The translations under genes were made by a program, and so were the position numbers. Shown here in pieces: positions 1 through 13,100 of a DNA stretch of 64,000 nt; position 1 is the stretch's first letter; every line of letters begins with the position of its first letter. The stretch is from assembly GCA_023101885.1 (NCBI GenBank), contig JALPQD010000245.1:2763462-2827461 (forward strand), written 5' to 3'. The notes beneath the pieces were generated by a model, which saw only the letters and a program-made list of their open reading frames with translations, was not told where the DNA came from and searched no databases. The DNA comes from Typhlomys cinereus (taxonomy: Eukaryota > Chordata > Mammalia > Rodentia > Platacanthomyidae).

Positions 1-1640
1 ACAATGCAACTTGTCCTGTGACGTCACTCACGGGTCCTGGAGCATGTGTCTCCCATGAGTTGCAAGAGTAAGAAGGAGATGGTTGGCAAGCTGCCCACAG
101 TTCCAATGTGAATTGTTCCTCCTCTGGCTCCCATGTTGTTTGGGACAGTTCTGGCACCTTTAAGAGTCTTGTTGCAAGAAGGCGGGTCACTGGGGGCGGG
201 CCCTGAGGCTCGGTAGCCCCTGCCCTGCTTCTTCTCAACTTCTTTTCTCTCTCCTTCTTCTTGATGGCCGTGGTGACCTGAATCAGCCATGTTAGTCCCA
301 CCATAACGGATCATCTCCCCTTTGGAACCATAAGCCAATGTCTCTTGTTCCCCTAAGTTGCTAGAGTCTGAGGTTTGTCTCACGGCAGCCGAAAGAAAAG
401 TCACCGCACCAGCTGTACTTCTGAAAGATTTTTTTAAGAAGTCTCCCCATCACCCTTGGAAGTAGTCTAAAACTCCTTACCATGGATTCCAAGCCTGGCA
501 TGTTCCTGCCCTGGCACATGTCCCAGGTTGTCCCATGTCCACTGCCAACCTGGCCACACCGGCCTTCCTTCCCTTGGGCCACCCCTGGGTCTTCCCACTC
601 CCTGTTCCTTTGATGTGGGTTCCATCTTCCTTCAGAGATTTGCTTAAACACCTTTGCCTTTAAACAGCCAGCTGAGCTAGATCTTATTTCTCTAGCATAT
701 TGAATTGCTAGCTCTTATCACTATTGCAACAGCCTCTTACCAACATATGCACTTCCTCACCAGCACACACGCGTCCTCACCAGCCTGCCTGTGTTCTCTC
801 CAAGAGTGTCCTGGGAAACCTAGACTTTGAATCTCCCTAAACACAATAAGCAGGGAATCACTTCATGTTTGCTTCAAGATATAGTCTACATGGTATAGAA
901 TATGTTTCCAAACTGTTAACAAAGGAAAGGTCTGATCAGCATTTATGAATCTGTTTCAATGAAGATAGTGACCAGGATCTGACATCAGATGTCAATACTT
1001 GCTTTTCAAAAGTATTTAAATTTGTTTCAAGGAATGCATGTGATTTTTGTGCTTTATGAAACAATTGCAAAGCTGAAAGAGGAGGAAGAAATCTCATAAA
1101 ACATTAAAATGAGATCAATGCATCTTCGTGCAGGTGTATGCACATGCATGTGCATCCATACTACGACGTGAGTCCACACATAGGTGATATGCAGAGATGA
1201 CATGCACACAGAGAGACGGGGTGGGGGAGGAGAACATAGGGATTACTCCATTTATTTCACACGTACAAATACAGCTCTGTCTCTCTTAGTAGACAATCCA
1301 AATATATCACTCCAGCAGGCGCAAGTCTGGTTTATTTTGGGTGACGGGGCTCACACAGGTATTTTTGGCAAGCATGACGACCTCTGACATAGCGGCTGAG
1401 CTGTGACTGTAAATCTTAGGAAACCTTTTGGAAAGCGCTTGCTTCAACTGCTGCATTCACAGGTTATGAGGGGATCTTGGCATTTTGTGCTCACAACTTT
1501 CCTTAAACTGAGCACATCTCTCCTGGTTGGCTCGTCTTCAGCCATGGCCTCTATTGTTGAATCAACCTTATTTTCATGGAAAAGCTTTGGAAGACATGCA
1601 AACTTTTGAAAAATTTCAAGAGACATATTTATGTATTTTC
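1..1640. other. Intronic DNA, mostly unassigned
   Basis: This lies upstream of DOK5 exon 3. About 180-365 resembles the end of a rodent medium-reiterated repeat (ACCATAAGCCAATGTCTC, then CCCCTAAGTTGCT); a related end is at 30850-31050. The rest, 420-1640, looks unique and AT-rich, and I recognise no gene in it. Confidence 0.4.
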
Positions 1641-1995
1641 ACGTACATATGTATGGGATGCACAAGCATATGTATGTTTGCATGTGGGTGGGTGTGCATG
1701 TGTGTGCATATTATATAAGTGTACTTGGCTATGTATGACTATGGAGAGCTAAGGGTAAAATTGGGAATCATTCTCCATCACTCTTCCTCCATGTTGTACC
1801 CAGAAGCACGCTATTAGGGCTAGTCTGACCAGCCAGTTTGCTCTGGGGATTCCTAGGCTTTGCCTTCTGGGGCTAGAATTATAGGCAGGCTGCCACGCCC
1901 ATGAGGAATTTTATGGAGGATCTAGGGATCCAAACTCAGGTCTTTCTGTTTACAAGGCAAGGGCTTTAACCCCTGAGCCATCTCCTTAGCCCAGA
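1640..1995 (-). repeat. B4-like SINE, antisense, with TG-rich tail
   Basis: The right end reads AACCCCTGAGCCATCTCC, the reverse complement of a tRNA-derived SINE head with an A box. The middle (GGGGATTCCTAGGCTTTGCC) is B4/B1-like. TG-rich sequence at 1640-1720 is its tail. Confidence 0.5.
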
Positions 1996-2016
1996 AATAA
2001 AACTATTTCTAAGCGT

Positions 2017-2235
2017 ACCCTGAGGGGCCAGAGAGACAGCTCAGTAGGTAAGGTGTCTGCTCACAAACCTGGTGACCTGAGTTTAATGCCCAGAAACCCA
2101 CATGGTAGAAGGAGAGAACTGAATCATGAAAATTATCCTCTGACCTCCACCAATGCACCGTGGCATACACGCGCATGCCACCCCTCTCTATCTGTCTGTC
2201 TTTCCTCTTTCAAATAAGTAAGTAAATAAATAAAA
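2017..2235 (+). repeat. B2/B3-like SINE, sense
   Basis: The head GGGGCCAGAGAGACAGCTCA is followed by a B-box-like GAGTTTAATGCCC and CCTCTGACCTCCACCA. It ends in pyrimidine-rich sequence and an (AAAT)n-like tail, all typical of B2-type SINEs. Confidence 0.65.
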
Positions 2236-2383
2236 TACAACTTTTAAAAAAGAGTATCCCAAAATCTGAAATTTTAAGCATAATAATTATGTGCTAATAA
2301 GAATCATTATTCATATGACCATTAGTCACTTATTCATACCTCATAAAATTTCCCAGACCTAGAAAGGAATTACATTTACACTA

Positions 2384-2384
<1 letters not shown>

Positions 2385-2423
<39 letters not shown>
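2385..2423. repeat. (ATT)n microsatellite
   Basis: Thirteen consecutive ATT triplets without interruption. Confidence 0.95.
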
Positions 2424-2509
2424 TTCTGAGATGGACTGCAGAAGGGGTTTACGGTTCTTTATTTTTAGGACAATACTGGCTTTCACTTTTTTTTTTTAAG
2501 AGTGAAGTT

Positions 2510-3240
2510 ACTTCAAGCTTCTGTAGAGTTCCGCAGTTTGCAGACATAATGTGAATTGCTCACTTAATTCATTTAGTCCCATGAGGGAAAAAATAATTAG
2601 GATATGGCCTACAAAGGCTGGGCAGGAAATTGCTTTTTAGGCAACAGTCTTGTTTTCACTCAGTAAACATAAATAAATCATCATCCGTAAATTACCACCA
2701 GCAAACGAAGGGGCCAAATTGGAAATCAAGTGCTTGATTTCCTGGATGGTTTTAGACTCTGCAGCACCCCGGAACTGTGTTTAATATTCCCACAGGAGGT
2801 TCACGTATGGCATCATTCCGACAGGCGAGCTCCAGATCCTCAGGGGAGCGCACATTTAAAAAAATTCCTTTGTATTAATCTTCACTTGAAACACTAGATG
2901 CAATTTCAATGGTCTCTCTATCTAGTTACAAAATAATCCATTTGGAAAATTGAATCCCGCAATTTGCAATTGTTTTCCAAGTTGTTAATGTAAAACCATC
3001 TCGGTCGCAAATTAAACTTTTAACGTATGGCGACTTTGTGTGCTGGCTGTTGAGCGTTTATTTCAATGAATGCGATCATTTATGATGAATAAGACATCTG
3101 GTGTATAGCTTTAAAGCAGACAAATTAATTTGCAGCCTGCTTTTGGAAATTCTTAATTGGATGGCGTACTTAAAGATTTGCCAGATATTTACAAGAGAAC
3201 TGTGAGTATCTTCCCTTTGATGAAACCACGGTACCTTGTG
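2510..3240. promoter_or_regulatory. Candidate conserved noncoding element, AT-rich
   Basis: This is unique, repeat-free sequence with many homeodomain-type TAATT/ATTA cores and CAAAT motifs, for example near 2985-3035 and 3120-3165. It lies between two SINE-rich blocks. Long unique AT-rich islands like this in introns of developmental genes are often conserved enhancers. The call rests on sequence texture only. Confidence 0.3.
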
Positions 3241-3369
3241 TAAGAACTACACGGTAGTCAAGTAGTTAAATCTCTTGCTGTCTTTCCCTTCTTCTCCACT
3301 CTAACCCACATGGATGTCTTAATCACACATTGGCCAGTCTCTGCTGTATGCTCCTGACCCCTCACATTT

Positions 3370-3665
3370 TCTTTTGTGCCTGGGCATGTGGATGTGGGAG
3401 CACATACATATGTATGTAGGAGAGGAAGTTGACGTTGCATGTTTTCCTTCATTCATATTGAGGTGTTGTGTCTAACTTGAACCCAGAGCTCACTTCTCTG
3501 ACTATTCCAGCTAGCCAGCTTGCTCTGGGGATCTCCCGTCTCTGCCTCCAACTCCTGGTGGGCCATCATGCCTGCCTGTTATTTCTGTGGATGCTGGGGG
3601 ATCAAAACTCAGGTCCTCATGCTTGGATGGCAACTACATTACCCACTAAACCAAATCCCAACACT
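3370..3665 (-). repeat. B4-like SINE, antisense
   Basis: Contains GATCTCCCGTCTCTGCCTCC, AACTCAGGTCCTCATGCTTG and ACCCACTAAACC. These are reverse complements of the B1-like right part and the tRNA-like head of a B4 SINE. Confidence 0.55.
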
Positions 3666-3819
3666 CCCCAACTTTCTTAGATAGTCAGTGTTAGTTTGAA
3701 AACTATGAACACATAATCAAATTATACAACTGACGTGAAGTATTTAGCACTCAATAGCTGACATCTGATTAGGAGTATCAGTCGCTGACATTGTTTTGTG
3801 ACATAATCTGTCTGCCTTT

Positions 3820-4090
3820 TCTGTGTGTGTCTGTGTGTGTGTGTGTCTATGTGTGTTTGTGTGTATCAGAGAGAATTATGTGTGTCTGTAGAGGCCCAAG
3901 GGTGATTTCAGGAATCATTCTGGATTGTTCTATCTCATTTTTGCTTTGTTTTGGGGTTTCCAAGGCTTTCTCTGCCCTATTGAGCTGGACGTGCAGGCTG
4001 CTGCCGTTTCCACCTGGCATTTTTACACAGAACCTGGGATTCAAATTCAGGTCTTTCTGCTTGTAAGGCAGAGCTTTAACCCCCAGCCCC
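3820..4090 (-). repeat. Composite tRNA-headed SINE, antisense (copy 1)
   Basis: A TG-rich tail (3820-3880) is followed by a body with AGGCCCAAGGGTGATTTCAG, TTTTTGCTTTGTTTTGGGG and TTTCCACCTGGCATTTTTAC, ending in the reverse complement of the head (TTTAACCCCCAGCCCC). It is the same family as the copies near 17305, 22604, 23765, 35462, 39838, 54425 and 62915. Confidence 0.75.
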
Positions 4091-5240
4091 ATGGTGTCTG
4101 TCATTTATAGCGTCATCACAGTGCCTGTTATGTGGGCTTCACATATGGTCCCAGGTGAAGCAGGCCCCATCTTAGGCTTGAGCATCTCTGTGCAGATTAG
4201 AATTCTGGCTTCTTCCTCTCAGGAATGTGGTGACTTGGTCTATGTAATTCTCTGCACTCTGCCTGCCTGGAGGGACATGTTGATGACATCAGTGTCATTC
4301 TCATTGTGCTGACAGTGATCTGACAGCAGTTGTCCAGGCTAGGGGCAGGGCTGTCGCTAGTCATGTCCTTTGCAGGGTCCTCCCCACCCTCCTCAGAAGC
4401 ACAGTTCTTGAGTTCTCAGCCCTAGGAATACAGTGCGTGATAAATGACACCCACCCGACTCAAGTGTGGACAGAAAGAAGTACATGAGTGAAATACTCAT
4501 GTGTTGCATGTCTGAGAGCCAAAGCTGGAGCATGACAGGGCTTAGAGGAGACACCTGCTGTCTCGGGGCGGTCAGTGGTGGTGTTGGAAGACACCCGGGA
4601 GAGAAGCAGGGAGCAGGGGCATGGGTGGAGGAAGTTTCTAGAACAAAGAACAATTGCAAAATCCCTGAAAAGGTATGTGCTTGTTCAGTGTGCGCCCAGG
4701 ACTGGGGTAGAGGGTTTCGGTGGGCTGGCAGTGTGTTAGTTGTGGCTGTTCCCCAGAATGACCAGCTGGGCTGCCAAGTGTGCTTGAAAATTCTGAGGGA
4801 CTTTGGATAAAGGACAAAGAACGAGCAGGACTTCAGTGTGAGGCACTGTGCGGCGGACGAGCAGGATGTGTGAGGGATGGTCCAGGGGAAGGGCAGGAGG
4901 GATGAGGGACTGTCCAGTGGGTGAACAGGACTTTAGTGTGCAGCTGTCTATCTTCCAGCGATGGGACAGAGTGCTGAGTCTCAGAGAGGAATGCAGAGAG
5001 GGAGGGAGGAAAGCCACAATTGGGACTGTCATGTGAAGAATGAATTAGAATTTCTTTACTCTGAATTTTGGCAGGGCCACCTGACACAAGCAGACATGGG
5101 AGTCAAAAATCACATCATCATGTGCAAAGGACTTGAATTTCTGTGAATTTTAATATCTAAGTGCATTCGGTGGTATATCTATGTCACTTAAAAGGTGGTC
5201 TCAAGTTTAAGTTTATGTGGATATCTTGCATCCATTATAT
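4090..5240. other. Unassigned unique intronic sequence
   Basis: No recognisable gene, repeat or strong motif. The open frames here lack homology I can recognise and overlap in several frames. Confidence 0.4.
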
Positions 5241-5249
5241 ACCATGTAT

Positions 5250-5450
5250 ATTTGTCTATCGTCTACGGCCTATATATATCCATTTACCATCTATTATTTA
5301 TCTATATATCATTATCCATCCATCCCTTCATCTGTTATCTATCCATCATCTGTCATCTGTATCTATTTGCCATGTATTATTTATCTGTATATCATCTGTG
5401 CATCCATCCTCTGACCTGTTACCTATCAATCATCTATCATCTGTCTACAG
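5250..5450. repeat. Degenerate ATCT/ATCC repeat with an 83-bp duplication
   Basis: ATCT/CATC tetranucleotides are organised as two diverged copies. One starts near 5287 (CCATCTATTATTTATCTATA) and one near 5370 (CCATGTATTATTTATCTGTA), about 83 bp apart. Confidence 0.8.
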
Positions 5451-5459
5451 CTTGCAGAG

Positions 5460-5990
5460 TTGATTCTCTCCGTCCCCTTTACATAGGTTCCCAGGGCTAG
5501 GCTTAGGGTTCTGTGTATGCCAGACAAGTGCTGTTCCAATAAGCTATATCCCAGCTCACAGCTACACTTTCAGATATAACTTCCATTTTAGAAGGAGAGA
5601 GGCATGCTGGGAAAAACAGAAAAGGCTAGCACATGAACATTTGATTGGAAGTCTGACATGATCTTTTCTAGGCAAGCGCCACTTACTTAATGCAAGGGAC
5701 TCTTCTCCGTTCAAAAGGCCCAGATGGAAGGAACAAATGCCCTGTGTGAGTCCTCCTGGATCTTAGTCTGTGGGAGGTGTGCGGGCATGGTATGCTCTGA
5801 AATTTGTCTTTGAGGACTTCCAGGTAGCTTTGTGCAGGGAGAGTAATTGAATAACACAAGGAATTCTTGCCTGCTTTCTGCATTGAGCAATGTGAGCGAA
5901 CCTGGTTATTTGTAAGAAAGATTTGCTAGCATTTTGGAGAAAATGTGTGTGAGTGATTATAATTCAAACGTCAACCCAGAGTAAGTGTTT
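5460..5990. other. Unassigned intronic sequence
   Basis: A short segment at 5460-5560 (CTCTCCGTCCCC to AAGCTATATCCCAGC) looks like a worn SINE remnant. Nothing else is recognised. Confidence 0.3.
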
Positions 5991-5994
5991 ATGC

Positions 5995-6122
5995 ACACAC
6001 ACACACTCATGCACTTACACACACGTACACACAACTATACACACATACATGGATGCACACAACCCAATTAAACACACACAAACTCATGAGCATGTATGCA
6101 TACACATGCATGCATGTACAAC

Positions 6123-6167
<45 letters not shown>

Positions 6168-6215
6168 GTATGTCTGCACAAACGCACGCAACTATACACA
6201 CACGCACACACACGC
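5995..6215. repeat. (CA)n-rich array
   Basis: CA dinucleotides with CATG and TACA interruptions; a pure (CA)n core lies near 6126-6166. Confidence 0.92.
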
Positions 6216-6449
6216 ACACCTCCTTACACTTGCCTATGAAAAAAGAGATGAAGCAAATGAAATTAAGTTGGGAGGTTGCTGGTGTTGATCTGAGGCGGAT
6301 GGAAGGCTGTGTATTCTCTCAGCTTTCTTTGTGCTAGATAATATATTTTTATTCTGCAATATATTAAGGTGTTAAAAATATCTTTTTGGAAGAGAACACT
6401 GTAAGCACAAAATTCCTGCAGAAAAGACCAGACACTGGAACAGCTTTCA

Positions 6450-6556
6450 AAAGTCAGCTCTCTCCTTCCATCTTGTAGACTCCAGGGCTTGGACTCAGGT
6501 CACCAGATTCCAGTACAAGTGTCTTTATCCACTGAGCCATCTCACCAACTGAGGAG
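6450..6556 (-). repeat. B2-like SINE fragment, antisense
   Basis: The stretch ends CTTTATCCACTGAGCCATCT, the reverse complement of a tRNA-derived head. The left part is TCTCTCCTTCCATCTTGTAG, a worn B2 body. Confidence 0.5.
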
Positions 6557-6559
6557 ACA

Positions 6560-7650
6560 TCTTTATAAATAAAGACTAAAGCAGTTAGAAAGAGTAAAAG
6601 AAGACTGAAGTAATTCTCAAAATGCCATTCATAACAATTAGGTTAAATGTACTTAACAGTTATACCAAAATGAATATGCTAGGTTTGGTATAAATATTAC
6701 AATTCAAATACATGTTCCCTAAAAATCAGCATTGTGTTTCTTTCTGTAAGGTAGATCTGAAAGTAAGCAAAATTGAAAATAAAACGTTCATTCCCACAAT
6801 TGAGTAACAGTTAACCCAAACCTCTTATGTGTTCAGCAGTGTATATGACTGTGACAAGCATTATATTAGACAAACGAACAAAGGCACTAAAATATACACT
6901 TGGTGCAATTCCATTTACATGGATGATTAACCGATGCTGTTAGAGGTCAGTGGGCCACACCGACCATGGCCGGCTGGCACTGGCACTAATCTGGATGGAT
7001 TCTGTAACAGTGTGTACACAGGCAGAGTTGCGGAAAATATAGTCTTAAGGTTTTATGACTTGGTGTGATCGCCCCATGTGACCTACACCAGCTGTGACAG
7101 ATAGAATTTCATGTTAGTGGCAGCCTGAGATTTCAAACCAGGATGCTGGTCATTTCCACATCAAGGTTGTGGTTCTGAAAAACAACTTTAACATGTAAGG
7201 TTTAAGTAGGAAAGATAGGTTCTTTCAGATGCTTGCTCTTGGATGGCAAATGCCTTATTCTTACTTAGAAGTCACAATTGGCTATGGCCACACGCTCTTG
7301 AATGTACCTGATCTCATCAGAAGCCACAGTTTACATGTCTGGCTTTTCTACCACCCCCATCTGGTTCCATCCACCCAGAATCTTTGCATGTGCTGGACAA
7401 GTGTTCCACTATACTTTCCGAGCAAGTAATGTACGCTTAAAGACATATCGGATACTGCATTGATTCCTTCTATCCTCCTGTCTCCAAAGTATTTGCATCT
7501 TTAGTTTTACTCACTTTTTTCACTTCATCATTCATGCATGCATTCATTTTTGTGAGTACTGCATGCTACAGTGGACTGTTAGGAATCACAGCCAATATAA
7601 AGCCAGACACAATAGTTTGAGAACAGTCACATCTCTCCTTTGAGAGGGTA
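6560..7650. other. Unassigned AT-rich intronic sequence
   Basis: I see no gene or clear repeat. TAAAAATATC and similar AT-rich stretches alternate with unique sequence. Confidence 0.35.
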
Positions 7651-7654
7651 CTTA

Positions 7655-7888
7655 TTATTTTTTATATGTGAGTGTATGTGAGCTTGTGAGTATGAGTGTG
7701 TGAGTGAGGGTGGCTGTGTGAGCATTGTGTGCTTGTTTGTACCATAGCTCTTGCATGGCGGTCAATAGATGACCTAGTGGAGTCAATTCTCTCCATCCTC
7801 CTCTACATGGGATTGAATCCAGGGTGGAACTCTAGCCAGTAGTCAGTATAGTTAGTAGCTTTACCCACTGAGCCATCTTGCTGGTCCA
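7655..7888 (-). repeat. Antisense B4-type SINE with TG/GAGT-rich tail
   Basis: The tail at 7655-7735 is TGAGTGTG-rich. The body reads GGGATTGAATCCAGGGTGGA and the head is TTTACCCACTGAGCCATCTTG in reverse complement. Confidence 0.55.
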
Positions 7889-7889
7889 A

Positions 7890-10180
7890 TAAACCTCTCA
7901 TTTTTGATCCCTGAAATCATAATTAAATTTCCTCTTGGAGTCTCAATCCCTGTGCATAATTTAGCATCCCCGGGGAATCAGGGAGATTGGCTTAGTGTTC
8001 TATGGCCACGAGAGTGGGCGTCCTTTTGAGAAGCAGAAGTGTAACTGTCACTATGGGGGCGATGAATATGGTGGGCTCTGTGTCTTCATTTAATTAGACT
8101 AGATCTGCTTGTTTCCCCGATTATTATGTAGTTGAGTAGGGAATCTGGCCTCCTAAACACAAGAAGCAATATTGTTACACAATATTGACTTGAGATTTGA
8201 GAGAAAAACTCTATGAAAATTCCTGCCAGAAAGGAAATCAAACAGAGGGTGTATTAGCTGACATCTGCTATAGCAGCAGTTCTAAAGTCTTAGTATCTTT
8301 CAGATACTAACATCTTGCCGTGTTGTCCCTGAGGGGTCTGGTTGGCAGCGGGCGTACTGAGGAGATTGGATTTGTTTAATTTGGTTAAGATTCACTGACC
8401 TGGTCAAGACCTAGGAAGGATAGTAGAGCGCCATTGTCAAGGTGGAGTGTTGAAGGTTCAAAGGGGAAGAGCGAGTTCATCACATGTGCATTTGAAGGGT
8501 CTTCTGACACGTGGCTTAAGTCACAGGCTGTGTACCAGAGCAAAGCTGTATTGAATCCAAAGTCAACAGGAAAATTTGGCAAGGGTTTGTGGGTATGAAG
8601 CACGGTGAGTTAAAAGTTCAGTCCACAGCAGAAAACAAAGTTTGCCAGGAACTGCATTTGCCTTTGGTTTGGTTTAGAAACTGCCAAGCCTTTGGCAGAC
8701 AGCCATTTCTGCCAAACCTTATCTTGCTCTCTTCCAGTTTCTGCATTTAGATGTGTGCTCGGTGCATGGTCGGACTTGGCATCAAGACTTTTTTGCCACT
8801 CCACTTCTCAAGGAACCACTGTCTTTCATGGATTCCCAATGAGTCCACAGTCATTTCTGTAAGCATAAATCCCAGGCTTTCCCAAGTCAGATTAAACCTG
8901 AGCCTCAGTTGGGCTTCGGTAGAGAAAGTTCTTACAGTGAACTTCTCAAAAAGTCTTACAGAACGTTCTGGCCTTCTTTGGAGAGACACAGAAGTTAGTG
9001 ATCATAGTAGGTTTTAGATAAAGAAAAGAAATCAACAATAATATTAGTAATAATAATAATAACCAGATGGGTAAGTGGCCCTCAAATAAGCAGGTTTTTG
9101 TTTTTTTAAATTTCTAAGTTGGCCCATTACTGTTTTAACATGAAGAATATATGAAGGATGTAAGTAAAAATGCCTAGCATCAATATATACATACCATTGA
9201 TGATGAAGTGTCCCATCATTTCATGCTGTCAAAACCTTTTGGAAGACTCGTAGCTGGATTTCCCATTAGAGATCTCTTTGTAGCAGTGTTTGTCCTTGAA
9301 GATATAACTCTCAGGTATTTCAGGTTTTCTTCATAAAATTCATAACCCTTTGTGGTCCTTGTGGCTTGGGAAATACAATTGTGAAGAGGACAAAAAAAGA
9401 TACAAAGAAAACAGTCCTTTTCCAACTGGTGAGACCTTTAGGATACTAAGTGGAAGACAAACATTTGCCACATCTCTTTCAAAATTCACTGTCTCATTTC
9501 TTCCAAGCAAATGAGAATTGTTCTTAGTGGCTTTCCAGGTTATTCCTTGGTTGATAACTCAGTAGGAACCTAAAAGAAAATCAATTTCATTATAGTAGAA
9601 TTAAACTTGTAGCAACAGATTTACATTCTTTAAATTTTGGTCTTTATTAATTTTTCTATTAATTTTCATTTTTATATAATTTTAAAATAATTTTTTTCAT
9701 AATATGTATCACCTCTGTTCTTAATTTATTAATATTTTGCTTCAAATAGCCAGTTTTTTGTTTAAATAGGTTCACTATGAAAGAAAAATTTGTTGCTACT
9801 TCTAATAAGAAAGCAACATCATTCGTAATGAATCAAAATCAACACTGAAATGGACATGCTATGAAAATAAAATTATTTTTAGTTACAGGCACTTTGAATG
9901 TCTCTATATAAAACAGGTCTACATCTTTGCACGTACACATAAAATACCTATCTTTGTAAGCATCAATTATGCTTTTGTTTTGGGGGTGTAGGAGATCAAA
10001 GCCAAGGCTTCACATACGCTGGGTAACTGCCATACCCCAAACTGTCTTAACATATTAGGCAGTAAGGTATTGTTAATTATATGCAAATAATTGCACATCA
10101 GATCTTTGGACTCTCATTCCTGTTCGATTGAAGCTATCCATGCACTGAATAGCAGCTTCAAGTTTTCCTCCTTCCTCTGC
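7890..10180. other. Unassigned intronic sequence, AT-rich in places
   Basis: 8130-9000 is unique sequence of average composition and 9560-9900 is very AT-rich. A worn antisense ID-like SINE remnant may lie near 9980-10045. No gene is recognised. Confidence 0.35.
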
Positions 10181-10189
10181 TCAATTACT

Positions 10190-13100
10190 AGTTTGCTGTC
10201 TGCCCTGCTGAGTGTGACTGCTTTAGATTCTTCACATTCTTGGAATCATATAGTATTTGCCCTTTTCTGATGAACGTGCCCAGTGTTGGGGATTGTTCTC
10301 AAGGTTCATTTGTGCTGTGTCATGTTGAGTTCCTCGTAGCTAAAGATGCAGAGCATTGCATTGTATGTGTGCATGCTCCTTGTTTTCTGGACCTATTCAT
10401 CTGTTGATGACATATCCCTCCTCTTTGCTATTGTGCATAATGGCACCATGAATGCAGCTGTGCACATCTCTCTTCATGATTATTATGGCTCAATTGGAAA
10501 ATGCGCCGCACAGGTCCATACAAAAACCTCTTGGTTCTCAGTTGGTGGTGCTGTTTGCAGATCCTGGGCTCAGATGTAGAAAGTGGGTCACCGGGGAGTA
10601 GGATTAGGGTTCTAGCTTCACCCTACTTACAGCCCACAGCCTCTGCCTCCTGATCCACTAAGATGTGAGCAAGCTGTCTCACTTTACAGCTGCCTTGGGG
10701 CCTCCTGTCACTATAACCACCATGCCACTGTGTATTTCTAACCAGAACAGCTCTTTCAAGTTGCTTCTTACTAGGTGTTTAGTCACCTATAAGACTAGGA
10801 ACTGATACAACAATCCTGCCTTTGATTCCTTTAGATACATTTCCCAAAGTGTGTTGACTGAGATGTGGTAGTTCAATTTTCAATTTTTGGAAGGATGTCT
10901 ATGTTATCTTTCATCATCTCCGAACCATGTTATGTTAACGTCACATTAACTCCACTTCCTCTACATCTCACTAAAGCATTTCAGTTCTCAATTTCTTTGA
11001 TGTCTCATTGTTGTCCTGATTTGCACTTTTGGAATAATGATTGATGGCGAGAGAACTTACCTGTTGGCCATTGAATGCCAGCTTAAACCCTGTGCCCATT
11101 TTTCATTGACTTTTCTGTTATTTACTGAGTTGTGGAAGTTGCTCATATAGTTTGAATATTAACCCCTTGTCTGACATAGTCTGTAAATAACTTCTCCATA
11201 ATCCAAAAGCAATGAACATGGGAAATTTTAGGTTGTTTATGAACTAAGAGGTAAAACATTCACCTTTTACCATCGAGTATATTGTTGGATGTGGATTTTT
11301 CATGTATGATCTTCTTTATGTTAAGATAATTTCTTTCCATTTCTGGTTTGTTAACTTTGGTTTTTCATTGTGAAAGAGCACTAGTTTTATCAAATGCCTT
11401 TTGTTCCAGCTATCTGTCCATGAGTTTTATTTACTTTTCTTATGTTGACCCATCCTTGAATTCCAGGGATGGATCTCCCCTTAATAATTAGTATCACCAG
11501 AAGGGGAGGGCATACAGGCTGCCAGATAGAAAGTAACCATTTTGCAAATGGATGATTGACCCCTCTCGCACCGTGGTCTCCTACTTTTAATCCATCTACT
11601 TTGAATATACTCTTATAACAAGACTCTAATTTAACAGGTTTTTATCTCTGGCCAGGGGGTAGCATCCAATACCCATCAGGATGGAGCCAAGGGCATTGCA
11701 GGAGCAGCAAAACTAAAAAAAAAATCAACAAACCATAATTCAGAACATCAGAGACTCTATATCAACCACCAGGAACTAGGCCAGCCTAATCTCTCCCCAT
11801 TCTGAAGCTCGAGAAAATTTGTGGAAGAGGGGGCGATAAGATTGTAAGAGCACAAGGATGGGAGGAGTAATGATATGCAAGATACTCCACACAAGTTAGG
11901 GCCGAAGCAATCATAATAGGACTTTGCATGACCTGCACAATATCCAATACATTATTGACCCCGCAAAGTCTAGCATGGACTAAAGGCACTAGGATCCTTG
12001 GAGGCTAGGAACTGACAGTCACAGTAGTGTTCCTAAGCTTAAGAGGAACACAGGAAAGGGTTCTGGGAAATGCCCCTGGGTCCTTGCACCTCATCGGAGA
12101 GGAGGACCCAGAGGAGAGTTTGGCATGCACAGTAAAGTATGCTCCAGGGATGGGGGGGAAGACCTGGGAGATGGGGAAGGAGGAGGGAGGGGAGGGGGGA
12201 GCAGGAGGGTTAGGGGAAGGTAGAGGAAGGGGACCTGTATACCTGTTAAGTTTATATGAGGGGAAATAATAATAATAAAAAAAATTAGTATCACGATGTC
12301 CTTTATTTTGTTATACTGTTGAGGTTTGCTAATGTTTTTCTGAAAAAATTATGTATACTTACTAACTACATTATCCTATCTTTATTTTCTTATAATATCT
12401 TTGTTTAGCTTTGGTATCAGGGTGATGTTGGTCTCCTAAAATGAGACAGATTGCACCTTTCTCTACAGTGTTTTGAAAGAATTTGAGGATTCTATTTGTC
12501 ATTTACATGTTCAGTAGAATTCTCCAGAGAAGGAATTTCATCCTGGACTCTATGTTTCTGGATTGAACTTCTGCACTAGTTGTAAATGTCTTCAGATTCT
12601 TCTGCTTCTTTACAATCATATTTGTATGTCTTTTTTAGAAATCTTGCCATTTCATCTAGGCTATCCATTTTGGTCTTGGTATTTAATTGCTCATAGTAAT
12701 CCCTTATAAACCCCTTTATTTTGTAGCATAAGTTGTAGAATCTTCTTTCATTTGTAGTCTTATTTATTTTAGTCTTCTCTCTCTCTCTGTTTTAATTTTA
12801 AGAGTTTTTGATTTTGCTAAAAATCAGCTTTTAGGTTCACCTATTAAGTTGCCTTTCTGTTTATTGCCGCATGATTCTGTCTTCCCTCTGCTTCTTTTGG
12901 GTTCAGAGTGTCTTTTTCTTCTCGGTCTTCAAGTAGCATGTCGGGTTGTTTATTGGAGATGTTTGTTCTGTGTTGACGGAGTCACTTAGTACTCTCCGTA
13001 CCATCTCAGTTCAGTGTACTGTGTCTTCATTTTCATTTGTTTAAAGACGTTTTTAACTTTCCCTCGTCATTTCATCATGGACCAATGCATTGTTTGAGCA

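Noticed and set aside
24..404. 126-codon minus-strand frame at the left edge
   Set aside because: Overlaps a probable medium-reiterated repeat end and matches no known protein.
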